Source of the DNA: Agarilytica sp033852165
Lineage (GTDB): Bacteria; Pseudomonadota; Gammaproteobacteria; Pseudomonadales; Cellvibrionaceae
Reading direction: 5' to 3'
DNA length: 64,000 nt
Assembly: GCA_033852165.1 (NCBI GenBank)
Contig: JAWSUZ010000006.1
Location: 127,650-191,649 of the forward strand
Made by a program: the position numbers and the translations under genes. Below, one piece after another: positions 47,099-56,843 of this stretch (positions within the stretch are counted from its first letter, which is position 1; each line of letters begins with the position of its first letter). The notes beneath the pieces were generated by a model. The model was not told the origin of the DNA. It worked only from the letters and a program-made list of their open reading frames with translations, and did no database searches.

Positions 47099-48034
47099 CT
47101 AATACTTCCTAGCGACTTCAGCTACCGTTCTGCGAAACCATCTGTGTGCTGAATTGTGATGAAGTAATCCACTCCACGCCATATTGAGTTCCATCTCTGG
47201 AATTTCGAAGGGTGGCGGCAAAAACACGAGGTTTGGATTACCCTCATTCATGCGTGCTGCGCGGGTTGGAATCGTCAACACCAAGTCCTTATCTTCGACC
47301 ATTAACATGGCCGCCTGATAGTGCCGAGTGAAGACTTTAATGTTACGTTTCTTGCCCAGTTTATTCAGGGTTACGTCCACCCAGCCCAGGCGCTGTATGT
47401 CTTCCGGGTTAACACCAACTCCCACCCCCATACCAGTTTTACTTACCCATATATGCTGGGCAGCGGTATAACTGCCCAAATCAAAATTATTGGCAATCGG
47501 ATTCTCTTTCCATAGCATGCAAGTAAAGCTGTCGGTCCACAATACCGAGGTATGAAACGAGTCCGGCAACACATCAAAACGGTTGATAACAAAATCAATA
47601 TGGCCCTGCTCCACATCCTGATAACTGACATCACTTGGGGTCATGATATCGATCACAATATTGGGGGCTTCTTTCCGCAAATAATTCAGCAATTCTGGAA
47701 TGAGGGTAGATTCAGCATAGTCACTCACCGCAATACGGAATAACTTATCGCTTTCTAGCGGATTGAACTCCTGAACCGGGCGCACGACGCGCTCGACATG
47801 CAGAATTAACTCACGGACCTCCGGCTCCAGCAATTTCGCCCGCTCGGTTGGCTTCATGCCCTCGCTGGTCCTGACTAACAAAGGATCATCAAATTGCAGA
47901 CGTAAGCGCTTAAGCGTGTTAGACATTGCAGGCTGAGTAATGCCTAAAAAGTCAGCAGCCTGAGTCACACTCCTTTCTTTGAGCAAAATATTGAGAGCGA
48001 CCAAAAGGTTAAGGTCCATACCATGAAGATTCAT
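47099..48034 (-). CDS. LysR-type transcriptional regulator upstream of malate synthase
   Basis: 311 residues. The N-terminal winged HTH (LNLLVALNILLKERSVTQAADFL, TQPAMSNTLKRLR) and substrate-binding domain (LFRIAVSDYAESTLIPELLNYL) are normal. A start five residues later (MDLN) is equally possible. It sits before glcB in the same direction with about 130 bp between, an A/T-rich stretch that may hold an operator for glcB. Target genes and ligand are not known; control of glcB is the most natural guess. Confidence 0.9.
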   Translation of the reverse strand: MNLHGMDLNLLVALNILLKERSVTQAADFLGITQPAMSNTLKRLRLQFDDPLLVRTSEGMKPTERAKLLEPEVRELILHVERVVRPVQEFNPLESDKLFRIAVSDYAESTLIPELLNYLRKEAPNIVIDIMTPSDVSYQDVEQGHIDFVINRFDVLPDSFHTSVLWTDSFTCMLWKENPIANNFDLGSYTAAQHIWVSKTGMGVGVGVNPEDIQRLGWVDVTLNKLGKKRNIKVFTRHYQAAMLMVEDKDLVLTIPTRAARMNEGNPNLVFLPPPFEIPEMELNMAWSGLLHHNSAHRWFRRTVAEVARKY

Positions 48035-48122
48035 GAAAAAAATACCTAGCCATGTGCATATAATTTAGATTAATTATACCCGCAAATCGAAGACTCGCGA
48101 ACCGGTATATCCAAGTAGAACC

Positions 48123-48150
48123 AAAAATGCCCTCGAACAGGAGGGCATTA
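48123..48150 (-). terminator. Terminator after aceK
   Basis: AATGCCCTC and GAGGGCATT form a 9-bp stem with a GAACAG loop; on the minus strand it is followed by five T. It ends the addB-addA-aceK unit. Confidence 0.8.
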
Positions 48151-48221
48151 AAAGGAGGTTGAAAGGCTACAACAGAACTTAAGCGTCCGACGTCCCGATC
48201 AACAGGCACCAGCAACAAAGA

Positions 48222-50000
48222 CTAATCAACGTTCACCAGATCTTCAAAACAATTACAAAAGCGCGTTTCTTCAGGGTAAGGAAAGACATTCTGGTAAATG
48301 CCCTTTCTGATCAGCGACTGAGTTTCCTGCCAATACGTTGCGTCCAATAGATCGGCATGACGATCCATAAAAGGCTTTCGATACTCTGGTTTGATCAAGA
48401 CAAAACTCAAAAACTGCTCAGGAAAGACATCCTGTGTTCCCACGTGATACCAAGGCGCAGCCGACATTTCCTCTTCTTCCGTACGCGCTGCCGGAATCTT
48501 ACGGAAGTTCATATCCGTTAAGTATTCGATTTCATCGTAATCGTAGAACACCACACGACCATGTCGAGAAACACCGAAGTTCTTCAATAGCATATCGCCA
48601 GGAAAGATATTCACTGCCAGCATATGCTTGATCGCATCACCATAATCATAGATGGCATCCCGCACTTGAGACGGGGTGGCATGCTGCAAGTAGATATTCA
48701 GCGGTGTCATACGACGCTCAAGGTACAAGTGCTTGATCACCACACAATCACCTTCCATGGTGATTTTGGACGGAGCCACTCTCACCAAGTAATCATAAAG
48801 TTCATCGGAAAAACGCGAGCGAGGCAACGCAACATCGGAATACTCCAAGGTATCCGCCATACGGCCAACACGGTCATGAAGCTTGACCAGGGTGTACTTT
48901 TCCCGAATTTTTCTTTCCGTGGTTTCTTTTTCCGGGGGAAATTCATCTTTAATCAACTTAAAGACATAAGGGAACGACTGCAGCGTAAACACCGCCATAA
49001 CCATCCCTTCAATGCCAGGCGCTTGCACCAAGTTATCGGTGCTATTTTCCAGGTGTTCCAAAAGTTCACGGTAGAATTGTGTTTTACCGTGCTTCTGAAA
49101 CCCGATGTGGGTATAAAGTTCTGTTCGCGATTTACGCAATAACAATCGCTGAAGAAAGCTCACCATGGCCGCCGGAGAATCCGTCTCAACCATGAAATAG
49201 GCCCGCGCAAAGCCGAACAAGACATTGAGTTCTTCGTTATCCAATACCAAGGTATCGAGATACAAAGCCCCACTTTCATTATTAATAACGGGGATAGAGA
49301 AAGGCTGATCACCATAATCCGTCACGATACGACCAATGATGTAGGCAGCCTTACTGCGAAAAAATGGTTTTTTAATAACGTCGAAACGAAACTCCGTTTG
49401 CTTATTAACCTCATATCGAGAAGCATTAATGTAACGCTTCAACACAAACTGGACATCACGATCTAAGTCTTCAAAAGGTAATCCAAAGTCATAATCGAGT
49501 ACAATTTTCTTTAATGTCGCTAACGTATCTTTCGCATGACAGTCATAACTTTTGATAATCGGCGATTGCACACGAATATCACTGAACGAAATCGAGGAAC
49601 GAATAAAAATATTATTATTGTTGTAATAACTGCGGTGATGAATACGGCAAAACACCGAATTGTAATAACTCTCTGCCAACTTAGGTTGCTTATGCGCCTT
49701 CAGTTGCTTGGCATAACAGCTTTTCACTTCCTTCCATAAGCTTTCATCTCCCAAGTCGTCACGGTGCTCAAAAACCTTACTGAGCTTACCTGCCGTTTCA
49801 CCAATCCGAATATCATAACCTTGAATACGATTCTTCGACGCTTCTTGAATCCCCCGCCAATCGGCCAGTTCAAAAAACTTGGCCGCCTGTTCCGTATATT
49901 GATTAAATACGCGAAAGTGGCGAGCAAAACCACTAAGAATCATAGAGGCGATTTTTTCAATCAATTCTTCTTGGCTCAGGTGAGTAACACTAGTAGTCAT
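48222..50000 (-). CDS. aceK: Isocitrate dehydrogenase kinase/phosphatase
   Basis: 592 residues. FVLIKPEYRKPFMDRHADLL, NIFPGDMLLKNFGVSRHGRVVFYDYDEIEYL and the long N-terminal regulatory region are those of AceK. It phosphorylates or dephosphorylates isocitrate dehydrogenase to set flux between the TCA cycle and the glyoxylate shunt. Its start overlaps the end of addA by 11 bases, so aceK is translated from the repair operon here, which is unusual: in E. coli aceK follows aceBA. Confidence 0.94.
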   Translation of the reverse strand: MTTSVTHLSQEELIEKIASMILSGFARHFRVFNQYTEQAAKFFELADWRGIQEASKNRIQGYDIRIGETAGKLSKVFEHRDDLGDESLWKEVKSCYAKQLKAHKQPKLAESYYNSVFCRIHHRSYYNNNNIFIRSSISFSDIRVQSPIIKSYDCHAKDTLATLKKIVLDYDFGLPFEDLDRDVQFVLKRYINASRYEVNKQTEFRFDVIKKPFFRSKAAYIIGRIVTDYGDQPFSIPVINNESGALYLDTLVLDNEELNVLFGFARAYFMVETDSPAAMVSFLQRLLLRKSRTELYTHIGFQKHGKTQFYRELLEHLENSTDNLVQAPGIEGMVMAVFTLQSFPYVFKLIKDEFPPEKETTERKIREKYTLVKLHDRVGRMADTLEYSDVALPRSRFSDELYDYLVRVAPSKITMEGDCVVIKHLYLERRMTPLNIYLQHATPSQVRDAIYDYGDAIKHMLAVNIFPGDMLLKNFGVSRHGRVVFYDYDEIEYLTDMNFRKIPAARTEEEEMSAAPWYHVGTQDVFPEQFLSFVLIKPEYRKPFMDRHADLLDATYWQETQSLIRKGIYQNVFPYPEETRFCNCFEDLVNVD

Positions 50001-53000
50001 ATTCGATCCAGCTGCCTGTCATAGGAAAATAGAGTGCAAGTTTAATGTCGTTATAGCCCAATTTATCCACGGTGTTTTTATAGCGCAACATAACGTCTCG
50101 ATATTCATCTAACTCCGCCTGAATAAACGCCTCCATCGATTGACCAGAATTGGGCTGACTGGTTTTATAATCGATAATCCAGGTTGTACTGCCATCATAC
50201 AGCAATAAGTCCACAATCAATTGACGCTCACCCGATGATGAAGAGGACGAGGAAACAGAAGAAGAAACCGTCATCGCAAACTCTGCACAGCGTTTAGGAT
50301 GCGTATCGGCAAACATCCAATGCTTATCCGTATCATTGCAAACACCCCGAATCACTGCCTGAGACTGCTCCACGGCTTGCACCAACTTCCCACGCTCAAC
50401 TCCCATCGACGCCAAAATACGCCCCCAGGATGCCGCTTCAGATTCCAGCCCTCCATCAATCCAGCCTTGCAGTTGCGACATCGTCAACGACTTAAATAAA
50501 CGATGGACAAAAGTACCGACAATCCTCGGCGTCACATCCGCCCACTCAATGGATACCGGCTGCACATTACTGTGAGAAAAATAAGGGATATAGCTTTCAA
50601 GTAATGCACCCTCATTTAACTCGGGACACTGCCAGCTCATCGGCAAGCGTTGAAATGAAGGGAGGTCTTCACCGCTCACAGCCTCACCGGCCGACGCTTC
50701 TGTTCTTTGCAAAACCCTTACCCCAGATTCAACCGCCTTCCAAATAGGCGAAAGCAATGAACTCTGGGACGGAGGCTTCACAACTGAGGCATCTTTTTTA
50801 TCAGAGTTGAGATGAGCCATTAAATGCAAACGTTTACGCGCACGCGTGCAGGCCACATACAGCAAACGACACGTCTCATTCGACTCACGCCGTTTTGCCT
50901 GCCAAGCCAAATGCGTTTCAACCGGATCTTTATCCTTACCACTGCTGGTAATCGTCGACAAAAGCAGCGAGGTCTCGCCGTCATCAGACAAACGCTCATA
51001 CCAGCGCAGTAGCTCAGGTTCATTACTGCGAGGCGATCGCTGTAATGACGGCACAATCACAGAATCAAACTCCAAGCCCTTAGATTTGTGAATCGTCATA
51101 ATTTGCAAACGGTCATCGCTGTCGGGGTCGGGCAATAAAAATAATTTTTGCACAGCCTTATCCAACACATCATGCCGAGCTAACACACGATCAACATCCA
51201 ACTTTTCTAACAACGAAAAAAACAGCATCGCATTGTTTTTTTCTTGCGGAGTGGATAAACACGAAGGCCCACCTAAGGCCAACCACACTCCCTCAATCCA
51301 TTGACGCAGTGATTTTCGATGTGATTGTTCCAAGCCACTTTGCAACACCGCGCTTACACGCAATAAACGTGAACGACCATCCGGTGTTAATGCCTCGTTG
51401 CCCGATTCGCCTGCAACAGAACTGGGCGCAAACATATCCTCTTGAACAACTTCATGATTCGCAGAAGCATTGGCTTTACTTTCTGAATGCAGTACCCGCG
51501 ACATTTGCTGCTGAACCGTTAAGGGGTGCTTTTCCTCACCCTCATTCTGAGCCGTCGCAACCGCTTCTAGATCCACCAAGGTCAAACCACTCCAGGGTGC
51601 ACGAAGAACCGATAGCCAAGCAATCCGATTCGCGGGCCGCAATAAGGCATGCGTTAAGGCCATCAAATCTTGAATAACAATGTGGCCAGCCAACGGCTCT
51701 AAATCCACCGCACGATATGTTAACCCTGCGGCATCCAATGCCGGTGTGATATGCGCAATATGATTACGGTTGCGAACCAGAATACCGATACTGCCATCGG
51801 GGTCTTCACTTTGGGCATGCTGTATTAACTCTACCACTTTAGCCGCTTCGTCTTCCGGCGAAGTGCCATTGGCAAAACCATGCACCGCAATCCCGTCATC
51901 AACACTCGTTTGATTAAATGCAACTGAAGAGGAGTAAGCCACCGCCCCCACAGAAATATCATTTACCTGCGGAAAGGACGCGCTAAAAACTTGATTAATC
52001 CATTCCACCACATTCGCTTCCGAACGAAAATTCGTGCTTAAGCGCAAAGGCGTTAACGCAACGTCCCCCAAGCCCTGGTCAATACACCGCAAAAATAATC
52101 CGACATTCGCGCCACGAAAACCATAGATAGACTGCATCGCATCACCGACGCAAAACATCGTTCGGCCATCATCAATTTCCCAGCCCCCTGTTAACGACTG
52201 CAACAATTCAATTTGTGCTGGCGAAGTATCTTGAAACTCATCGACCAAAATATGCTGCATACGGTAATCGAGTGCTAAAGCCAAATCACTGGGATCATCC
52301 AGTTTACCCAAAGCCGTTCGCGCCTTTAAACTGATCTCAGAAAAATCAACCGCATTCTTTTCTTGAAAGGTCACGCTTAAATAAGCACTTAACACTGGCA
52401 AAATCTGAACCACAGCAACCAATAATTCTCGCTGCTCGTCGGCGTAATGCATACTCGGCAAATTGCGCATATCCAGCAATAAGGAATGCAGCCCTGCCAC
52501 ATCACTTAAGGTTTTAATCAGCGCGATACTCGCCTGCTTTTTTTCTTTAAAACTCTTCTTCTCTGCCGCACCTTCACCAGCGGGAAAACCACAACGCTTA
52601 TCGACGGTTTTACGCCATCCGCCCGTACCGGTCAGCAAGACATGAATCAAACCTAACCATTGCTCAACTCCCTCTTCCGATGCATCGGGTAATTCACCCG
52701 ATTCCATTCCTAAATTCAGGCAACACAAGGTCGGTGATTCGGCCTGCATATTGTGTAAATTACTCGCCGCAAAAGCTCCATGCTCCAATAAGCGCGGGTG
52801 ATACTCCTCTGGAATACAAGATAATAATTGCTCGACGGTTTCAAACCGCACCGATTGCAAATTATCTTCCAACGCTTGCAGAACCGAATTCACATCGGAA
52901 CCCGAACCCAGCAACGGCAACCACGCCTCGCGCTGCGCCAGCATACGAATTAAAAGCGCTTCCAATTTTTGCGTATTATTATCAAGTAAAGTCAATATCT

Positions 53001-53532
53001 GGGCGATCGACTCCGACCACGCCGCATCATCTTCCAAGGTCGCCATAAACTTTCTTGCTGCCGCAAGATACAGCTCGCCAGGGTCATCGCTCACCTGGGG
53101 CGGGGTAGCGAAAGAAGAATGCAGTGGTAAAGTATTCGCCAAAGAAGAACACAAACTATCAAACGTTTTTATCTGCAAACGGCCAGGGGAATCAATTAAA
53201 TTCCACTCGTGTTTTTTATCTTGAGCTAAAGCATTGGTAGCCAGCCCCCATGTTAAACGCGCATGCTCACTTTCTGGCTCGGGGTTTTGCTTGGCATTTT
53301 GCAAAGCGCTAATCACACGCCCGCGCATTTCACCCGAAGCTTTACGCGTAAAAGTCATTGCCAAAATTTCTTCGGGTAAATTAACCGTTGCCAGCAAGGT
53401 TAAAAACCGCTGTGTTAATAATTCGGTTTTACCACTACCGGCAGGCGCCTCACAAATAAATGAGCGCCGTGGGTCAAGTGCGTCTTTACGCTGTTGACTA
53501 TCCGCTAAACGATTATCCAAACACTCGTTCAT
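49990..53532 (-). CDS. addA: UvrD-type helicase/nuclease, AddA-like
   Basis: 1180 residues. Walker A CEAPAGSGKTELLTQRF, motif II VDEFQDTSPAQIELLQ, IMTIHKSKGLEFDSV and LLYVACTRARKRLHL in the helicase part; C-terminal PD-(D/E)XK nuclease with LLLYDGSTTWIIDYKTSQ. It resembles the AddA/RecB-like partner of the TIGR03623-type 'DNA repair protein'. Together they process double-strand breaks. It overlaps the upstream addB by four bases and aceK by 11. Confidence 0.85.
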   Translation of the reverse strand: MNECLDNRLADSQQRKDALDPRRSFICEAPAGSGKTELLTQRFLTLLATVNLPEEILAMTFTRKASGEMRGRVISALQNAKQNPEPESEHARLTWGLATNALAQDKKHEWNLIDSPGRLQIKTFDSLCSSLANTLPLHSSFATPPQVSDDPGELYLAAARKFMATLEDDAAWSESIAQILTLLDNNTQKLEALLIRMLAQREAWLPLLGSGSDVNSVLQALEDNLQSVRFETVEQLLSCIPEEYHPRLLEHGAFAASNLHNMQAESPTLCCLNLGMESGELPDASEEGVEQWLGLIHVLLTGTGGWRKTVDKRCGFPAGEGAAEKKSFKEKKQASIALIKTLSDVAGLHSLLLDMRNLPSMHYADEQRELLVAVVQILPVLSAYLSVTFQEKNAVDFSEISLKARTALGKLDDPSDLALALDYRMQHILVDEFQDTSPAQIELLQSLTGGWEIDDGRTMFCVGDAMQSIYGFRGANVGLFLRCIDQGLGDVALTPLRLSTNFRSEANVVEWINQVFSASFPQVNDISVGAVAYSSSVAFNQTSVDDGIAVHGFANGTSPEDEAAKVVELIQHAQSEDPDGSIGILVRNRNHIAHITPALDAAGLTYRAVDLEPLAGHIVIQDLMALTHALLRPANRIAWLSVLRAPWSGLTLVDLEAVATAQNEGEEKHPLTVQQQMSRVLHSESKANASANHEVVQEDMFAPSSVAGESGNEALTPDGRSRLLRVSAVLQSGLEQSHRKSLRQWIEGVWLALGGPSCLSTPQEKNNAMLFFSLLEKLDVDRVLARHDVLDKAVQKLFLLPDPDSDDRLQIMTIHKSKGLEFDSVIVPSLQRSPRSNEPELLRWYERLSDDGETSLLLSTITSSGKDKDPVETHLAWQAKRRESNETCRLLYVACTRARKRLHLMAHLNSDKKDASVVKPPSQSSLLSPIWKAVESGVRVLQRTEASAGEAVSGEDLPSFQRLPMSWQCPELNEGALLESYIPYFSHSNVQPVSIEWADVTPRIVGTFVHRLFKSLTMSQLQGWIDGGLESEAASWGRILASMGVERGKLVQAVEQSQAVIRGVCNDTDKHWMFADTHPKRCAEFAMTVSSSVSSSSSSSGERQLIVDLLLYDGSTTWIIDYKTSQPNSGQSMEAFIQAELDEYRDVMLRYKNTVDKLGYNDIKLALYFPMTGSWIEYDY

Positions 53533-56303
53533 GACGATTGACCTCCTGCGCCAACTTCAATCCCAACATCAGCACTAACGCCAGCCCCGGTATCCACATG
53601 AGCCGCATTAATGCGACACAAACTTTGCAAATCACAATAGCGACAACTGTTCAGGCGACTTTTCGGCTTAACCGCTGCAACGCCAGTGATAAATTCCTGA
53701 CTTAAGTCTTCGAGTACGGTCTGCCAATGCGCAACGACTTCCGGCCACGTTTCCGGCAGATCCAGTCGGCTTAAAGCATCTGGCGTTGAAATTCCTGGCG
53801 CAACATCGGCACTATCGCCCACACCTTTAAACAGCACCCCATCAACATTAAGCTGACCAAAGGCAACACCCGACACACTCGCACGATGTGCAATCGCATA
53901 GAGCGGCACCTGCGGTTCATCGGGTCGATCTCCCGTCCATGAACGCACATCCACTTTTCCGGTTTTATAATCCAAAACAAAAGTTCTGCCATCATCCAGC
54001 CGGTCGATGCGGTCAAAACGCACATGAATCGGTAACCGAGCCAAATGCACCGTCTTTTTCGATTCATTAAATAACACAGAAAATGGCTCGCGCTGTTTTT
54101 CCAACTCCAACCATGCACGCAGCAATACGTGCATACGCTTGTGCTCTAAGGATTTTAATTTTTCACCAATCCGCGACAAGCCCTTAATGGCTTTAAAACT
54201 GTTTTCAATGCTCGCATCAATAAGGCTGGCAAGCTGCTCTTCCGACAGTGCCAATAAGGTAAGTTGGTCTTTTAATTCTTCCCAAATAATCTCCAGCGCG
54301 CTGTGGATTAACGACCCGCGTGTCGCCGCCGTAATCCCAGGCACAAAGTCCTCGGCCACCTTCGCCTGCAATCGATGCTTCGCAAACGCTCGAAACGGAC
54401 ATGCCGCCTGATCTTTTAAAATTTGCGATCCTCCCCGCACGGAAGAAGGGTCGCTAATGAAGGAAGCCATCGCATCATCACCCACGTCCAACGCACGTGA
54501 ATTAAAAATAACATCGGTATAAGACAAAGAAGATAATCGAGATAAAGAATCCACTTCAGCAGAAGGAATATGCTCGACCAACGCGCTAACCTGCAACTCC
54601 TTATCCCCATCCGCCGCATAATGGCTCACCACCAAATGCTCAGTCGAACGCTCAAAACGCTCAGTAATTCGCCTGGCCAAAGCCAACTCTCGCTCAACCG
54701 AGGCCATCGGCATTTGATGCTGTTTTTGCAAGGCATAAGGCAGCAATGAATTCGGCCGCGTGGGTGCAGGCCACGATTCATTATCGAGATTCATCACCCA
54801 CAGGTAATCAAAGACCAAACCCGCCGCTTCGAACAAGCCCAAGACCTGAACCGGCGAGTCCATGGTTTGCGCCTGGAACTGAGTATCCAGGCTAATACGC
54901 TCTAAAAACTCAATAGCTTGATTTAAGGTCACCTCGGGAAAACAATAATCAAAACCCGACAATTGCGCGATCGTCTGCTGCCAGACCTCGACCTGCTGAA
55001 ACTCCAAGGTATCCAACGGCCGATCACCCGGCCAACCCAGAGCCTGCCACTGAGAACAAAACAATTCCCCCCACCGACTCGGCGCCTGTTTTTTAGGTGC
55101 CGAGTTTGCAAGCTGATGAAAGGCCTGTAAACGCGAATACAAATTCTGAAGCAAGCCAGGAGATTCCGCTCTTTCTCCACGTTTGTTCCGAGCACGACCA
55201 AAGCCACCCAATGCCGTCCGTAAAGCTGAAATCCGCAACTCGTCGTTATTCTCTCGCAGCCGCTCTTCCAACAATGCACGCGCAGGCATTTCTGCCTGCG
55301 ATCCAATAAAGGGCGAATGCAATAACTGAGCGATATCATCCATCGACAGCGCTCTAAAATTTAACTTCAACGCCAACAAAGCCGTCGTAATAGGACGGAT
55401 GTTGTTCAGTGAAATACCCGCCGACATATTGAAAGGGCTGGCGTGACGCGGTGCATCCGGCAGCTTATATTGCGGCTCAAATACATCCGTAAAAATGCGT
55501 TCAACCTGAGTCCTCAAAGGCAGTAATTTAGGAATCACCACCCCCACTCGCGCCTCAGGGTGAGCGCTTACAATCGCCGCAGCCCATTCAGCAGAACGTA
55601 TCAGCTCATCTTCAGCATCTCTCGCTACTACACGACTGCAACTACTGGAATCAACCGAAGGCGAGAAATTCTCTACCGCACACCCCCGCTCCTCAACCGC
55701 CGATATCAAAGTCTGCATCTGCGGATTGATATCATCGAAGGCAACTAAAACCATGCGAGAAGGCAAAGGCAACAAACCCTGCTCCACCGTTTCAATCAAA
55801 CGATTCAGCATACTCGCCTGGTCGATAAGATCCTTCTGAGCGCACTCCGCCTGATAAGCCTGCAGCCACCCCGAAAACTCAGGAGACAAACTCTCGCTGC
55901 CCTCCAAACTGTCTAAATCGATCTGCCACTGCAACAACGCATTCCAAGCACGTCGACACTCAGACGCCGTCGCACTGGGGTTAAACAGCCCCACTTGAGC
56001 ATCCTCAGAACGCAGAACCGATAACCAGAGAGACGTTTCTTGAGTCCCATTCATCAGAATCGGCAAAGGCTCAGGACTTAAACCCTGCCAGGCCTCCCAC
56101 AAAGACTGTGTCCAAGCCGAGAACGAAAAACAAGGAAAACTCGGCCAAGCCTCCAACCCCCCAGATCGCTGAGACAAGGCATACTGACTGTGAACAAAAC
56201 GACTAAGGCGTAAGTTAGGGGTTAAAACCAACGTATCAACGGCAGCAGCCTGTTCAAAAAGCGGTTTAAAACACCCATAGCCAGAAGACAAACGTTCACT
56301 CAT
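53529..56303 (-). CDS. addB: PD-(D/E)XK nuclease, AddB-like (TIGR03623 type)
   Basis: 924 residues. Helicase-like N-terminal part without a good Walker A, and a C-terminal nuclease with RFDRIDRLDDGRTFVLDYKTG; Cys residues in ACPFRAFAK and NSCRYCDLQSLC are the likely [4Fe-4S] ligands of AddB-type nucleases. It matches the 'probable DNA repair protein' family and is the first gene of the addB-addA-aceK unit. Confidence 0.83.
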   Translation of the reverse strand: MSERLSSGYGCFKPLFEQAAAVDTLVLTPNLRLSRFVHSQYALSQRSGGLEAWPSFPCFSFSAWTQSLWEAWQGLSPEPLPILMNGTQETSLWLSVLRSEDAQVGLFNPSATASECRRAWNALLQWQIDLDSLEGSESLSPEFSGWLQAYQAECAQKDLIDQASMLNRLIETVEQGLLPLPSRMVLVAFDDINPQMQTLISAVEERGCAVENFSPSVDSSSCSRVVARDAEDELIRSAEWAAAIVSAHPEARVGVVIPKLLPLRTQVERIFTDVFEPQYKLPDAPRHASPFNMSAGISLNNIRPITTALLALKLNFRALSMDDIAQLLHSPFIGSQAEMPARALLEERLRENNDELRISALRTALGGFGRARNKRGERAESPGLLQNLYSRLQAFHQLANSAPKKQAPSRWGELFCSQWQALGWPGDRPLDTLEFQQVEVWQQTIAQLSGFDYCFPEVTLNQAIEFLERISLDTQFQAQTMDSPVQVLGLFEAAGLVFDYLWVMNLDNESWPAPTRPNSLLPYALQKQHQMPMASVERELALARRITERFERSTEHLVVSHYAADGDKELQVSALVEHIPSAEVDSLSRLSSLSYTDVIFNSRALDVGDDAMASFISDPSSVRGGSQILKDQAACPFRAFAKHRLQAKVAEDFVPGITAATRGSLIHSALEIIWEELKDQLTLLALSEEQLASLIDASIENSFKAIKGLSRIGEKLKSLEHKRMHVLLRAWLELEKQREPFSVLFNESKKTVHLARLPIHVRFDRIDRLDDGRTFVLDYKTGKVDVRSWTGDRPDEPQVPLYAIAHRASVSGVAFGQLNVDGVLFKGVGDSADVAPGISTPDALSRLDLPETWPEVVAHWQTVLEDLSQEFITGVAAVKPKSRLNSCRYCDLQSLCRINAAHVDTGAGVSADVGIEVGAGGQSS

Positions 56304-56540
56304 TTCCCCATCCCCCTACAAAGCAATCAAAGCCTTGGACAGAATGAGAATTAGAACAACAGGAAACACAGAAAAAAGTAGGTAGACGCATCGCGGCATA
56401 TTATTACAGCCCAAGGCCGAACGAAAGACTCAGCGCCGGTCGATTTCACACCACAAGCTAGCAAGGCAAAGCCACAGCAATTCAATAAATCTCCACATCG
56501 AACAAACAACACCCACTTTAAAAAAACACGCCAAAACTTC

Positions 56541-56569
56541 TTGACGGAACCCAGTGGAATACTTATTAT
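56541..56569 (+). promoter_or_regulatory. Sigma-70 promoter of tRNA-Arg
   Basis: TTGACG and TATTAT are separated by 17 bases, and the GC-rich discriminator CGCGCCC that follows is typical of stable-RNA promoters under stringent control. Confidence 0.75.
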
Positions 56570-56583
56570 TCGCGCCCTCTTAA

Positions 56584-56660
56584 GCACTCGTAGCTCAGCT
56601 GGATAGAGTACTCGGCTACGAACCGAGCGGTCGAAGGTTCGAATCCTTCCGAGTGCGCCA
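56584..56660 (+). tRNA. tRNA-Arg (anticodon ACG)
   Basis: A 77-base cloverleaf with acceptor arms GCACTCG and CGAGTGC, anticodon loop CTACGAA giving anticodon ACG, T loop GGTTCGAATCC and an encoded CCA end. A good sigma-70 promoter precedes it. The 3' end is duplicated in inverted orientation downstream (separate entry). Confidence 0.95.
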
Positions 56661-56717
56661 TATACGAAAAAACCCGCCTAGTGCGGGTTTTTTCGTATAT
56701 GGCGCACTCGGAAGGAT
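56643..56717 (+). repeat. Perfect 35-bp palindrome joining the tRNA-Arg 3' end to its terminator
   Basis: The left arm (56643-56677) holds the last 18 bases of the tRNA plus the terminator's first arm; the right arm (56683-56717) is its exact reverse complement with a 5-base loop CTAGT. So the tRNA 3' end appears a second time, inverted, beyond the terminator. The inner AAAAAACCCGC and GCGGGTTTTTT is the tRNA terminator. Confidence 0.95.
56664..56697. terminator. Terminator of tRNA-Arg, inner part of the palindrome
   Basis: ACGAAAAAACCCGC and GCGGGTTTTTTCGT form the inner stem with a T run of six. Confidence 0.85.
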
Positions 56718-56753
56718 GAGGCCGCTCTCGCACGTCCTGTGCTTCGCGACATA

Positions 56754-56792
56754 AAGTCATCAATGACTTAAATTAGTTGCCCAGCAACTAAT
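56754..56792. other. Two adjacent hairpins between efpL and tRNA-Arg
   Basis: AAGTCAT with ATGACTT (7 bp, 2-base spacer) and ATTAGTTGC with GCAACTAAT (9 bp, CCA loop) lie side by side 50-90 bases after the efpL stop; they may serve as its terminator but lack T tracts. Confidence 0.45.
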
Positions 56793-56843
56793 ACCGCCAA
56801 AGGCGCCCGAAGCTACCCGGTTTGTCAGGCTGAATTTGAATGA

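Noticed and set aside
48624..49142. 172-codon plus-strand frame inside aceK
   Set aside because: Antisense shadow; composition follows the aceK codon pattern.
56566..56763. Minus-strand open frame over tRNA-Arg that reads EGFEPST
   Set aside because: It is the antisense reading of a tRNA, a well-known spurious protein prediction.
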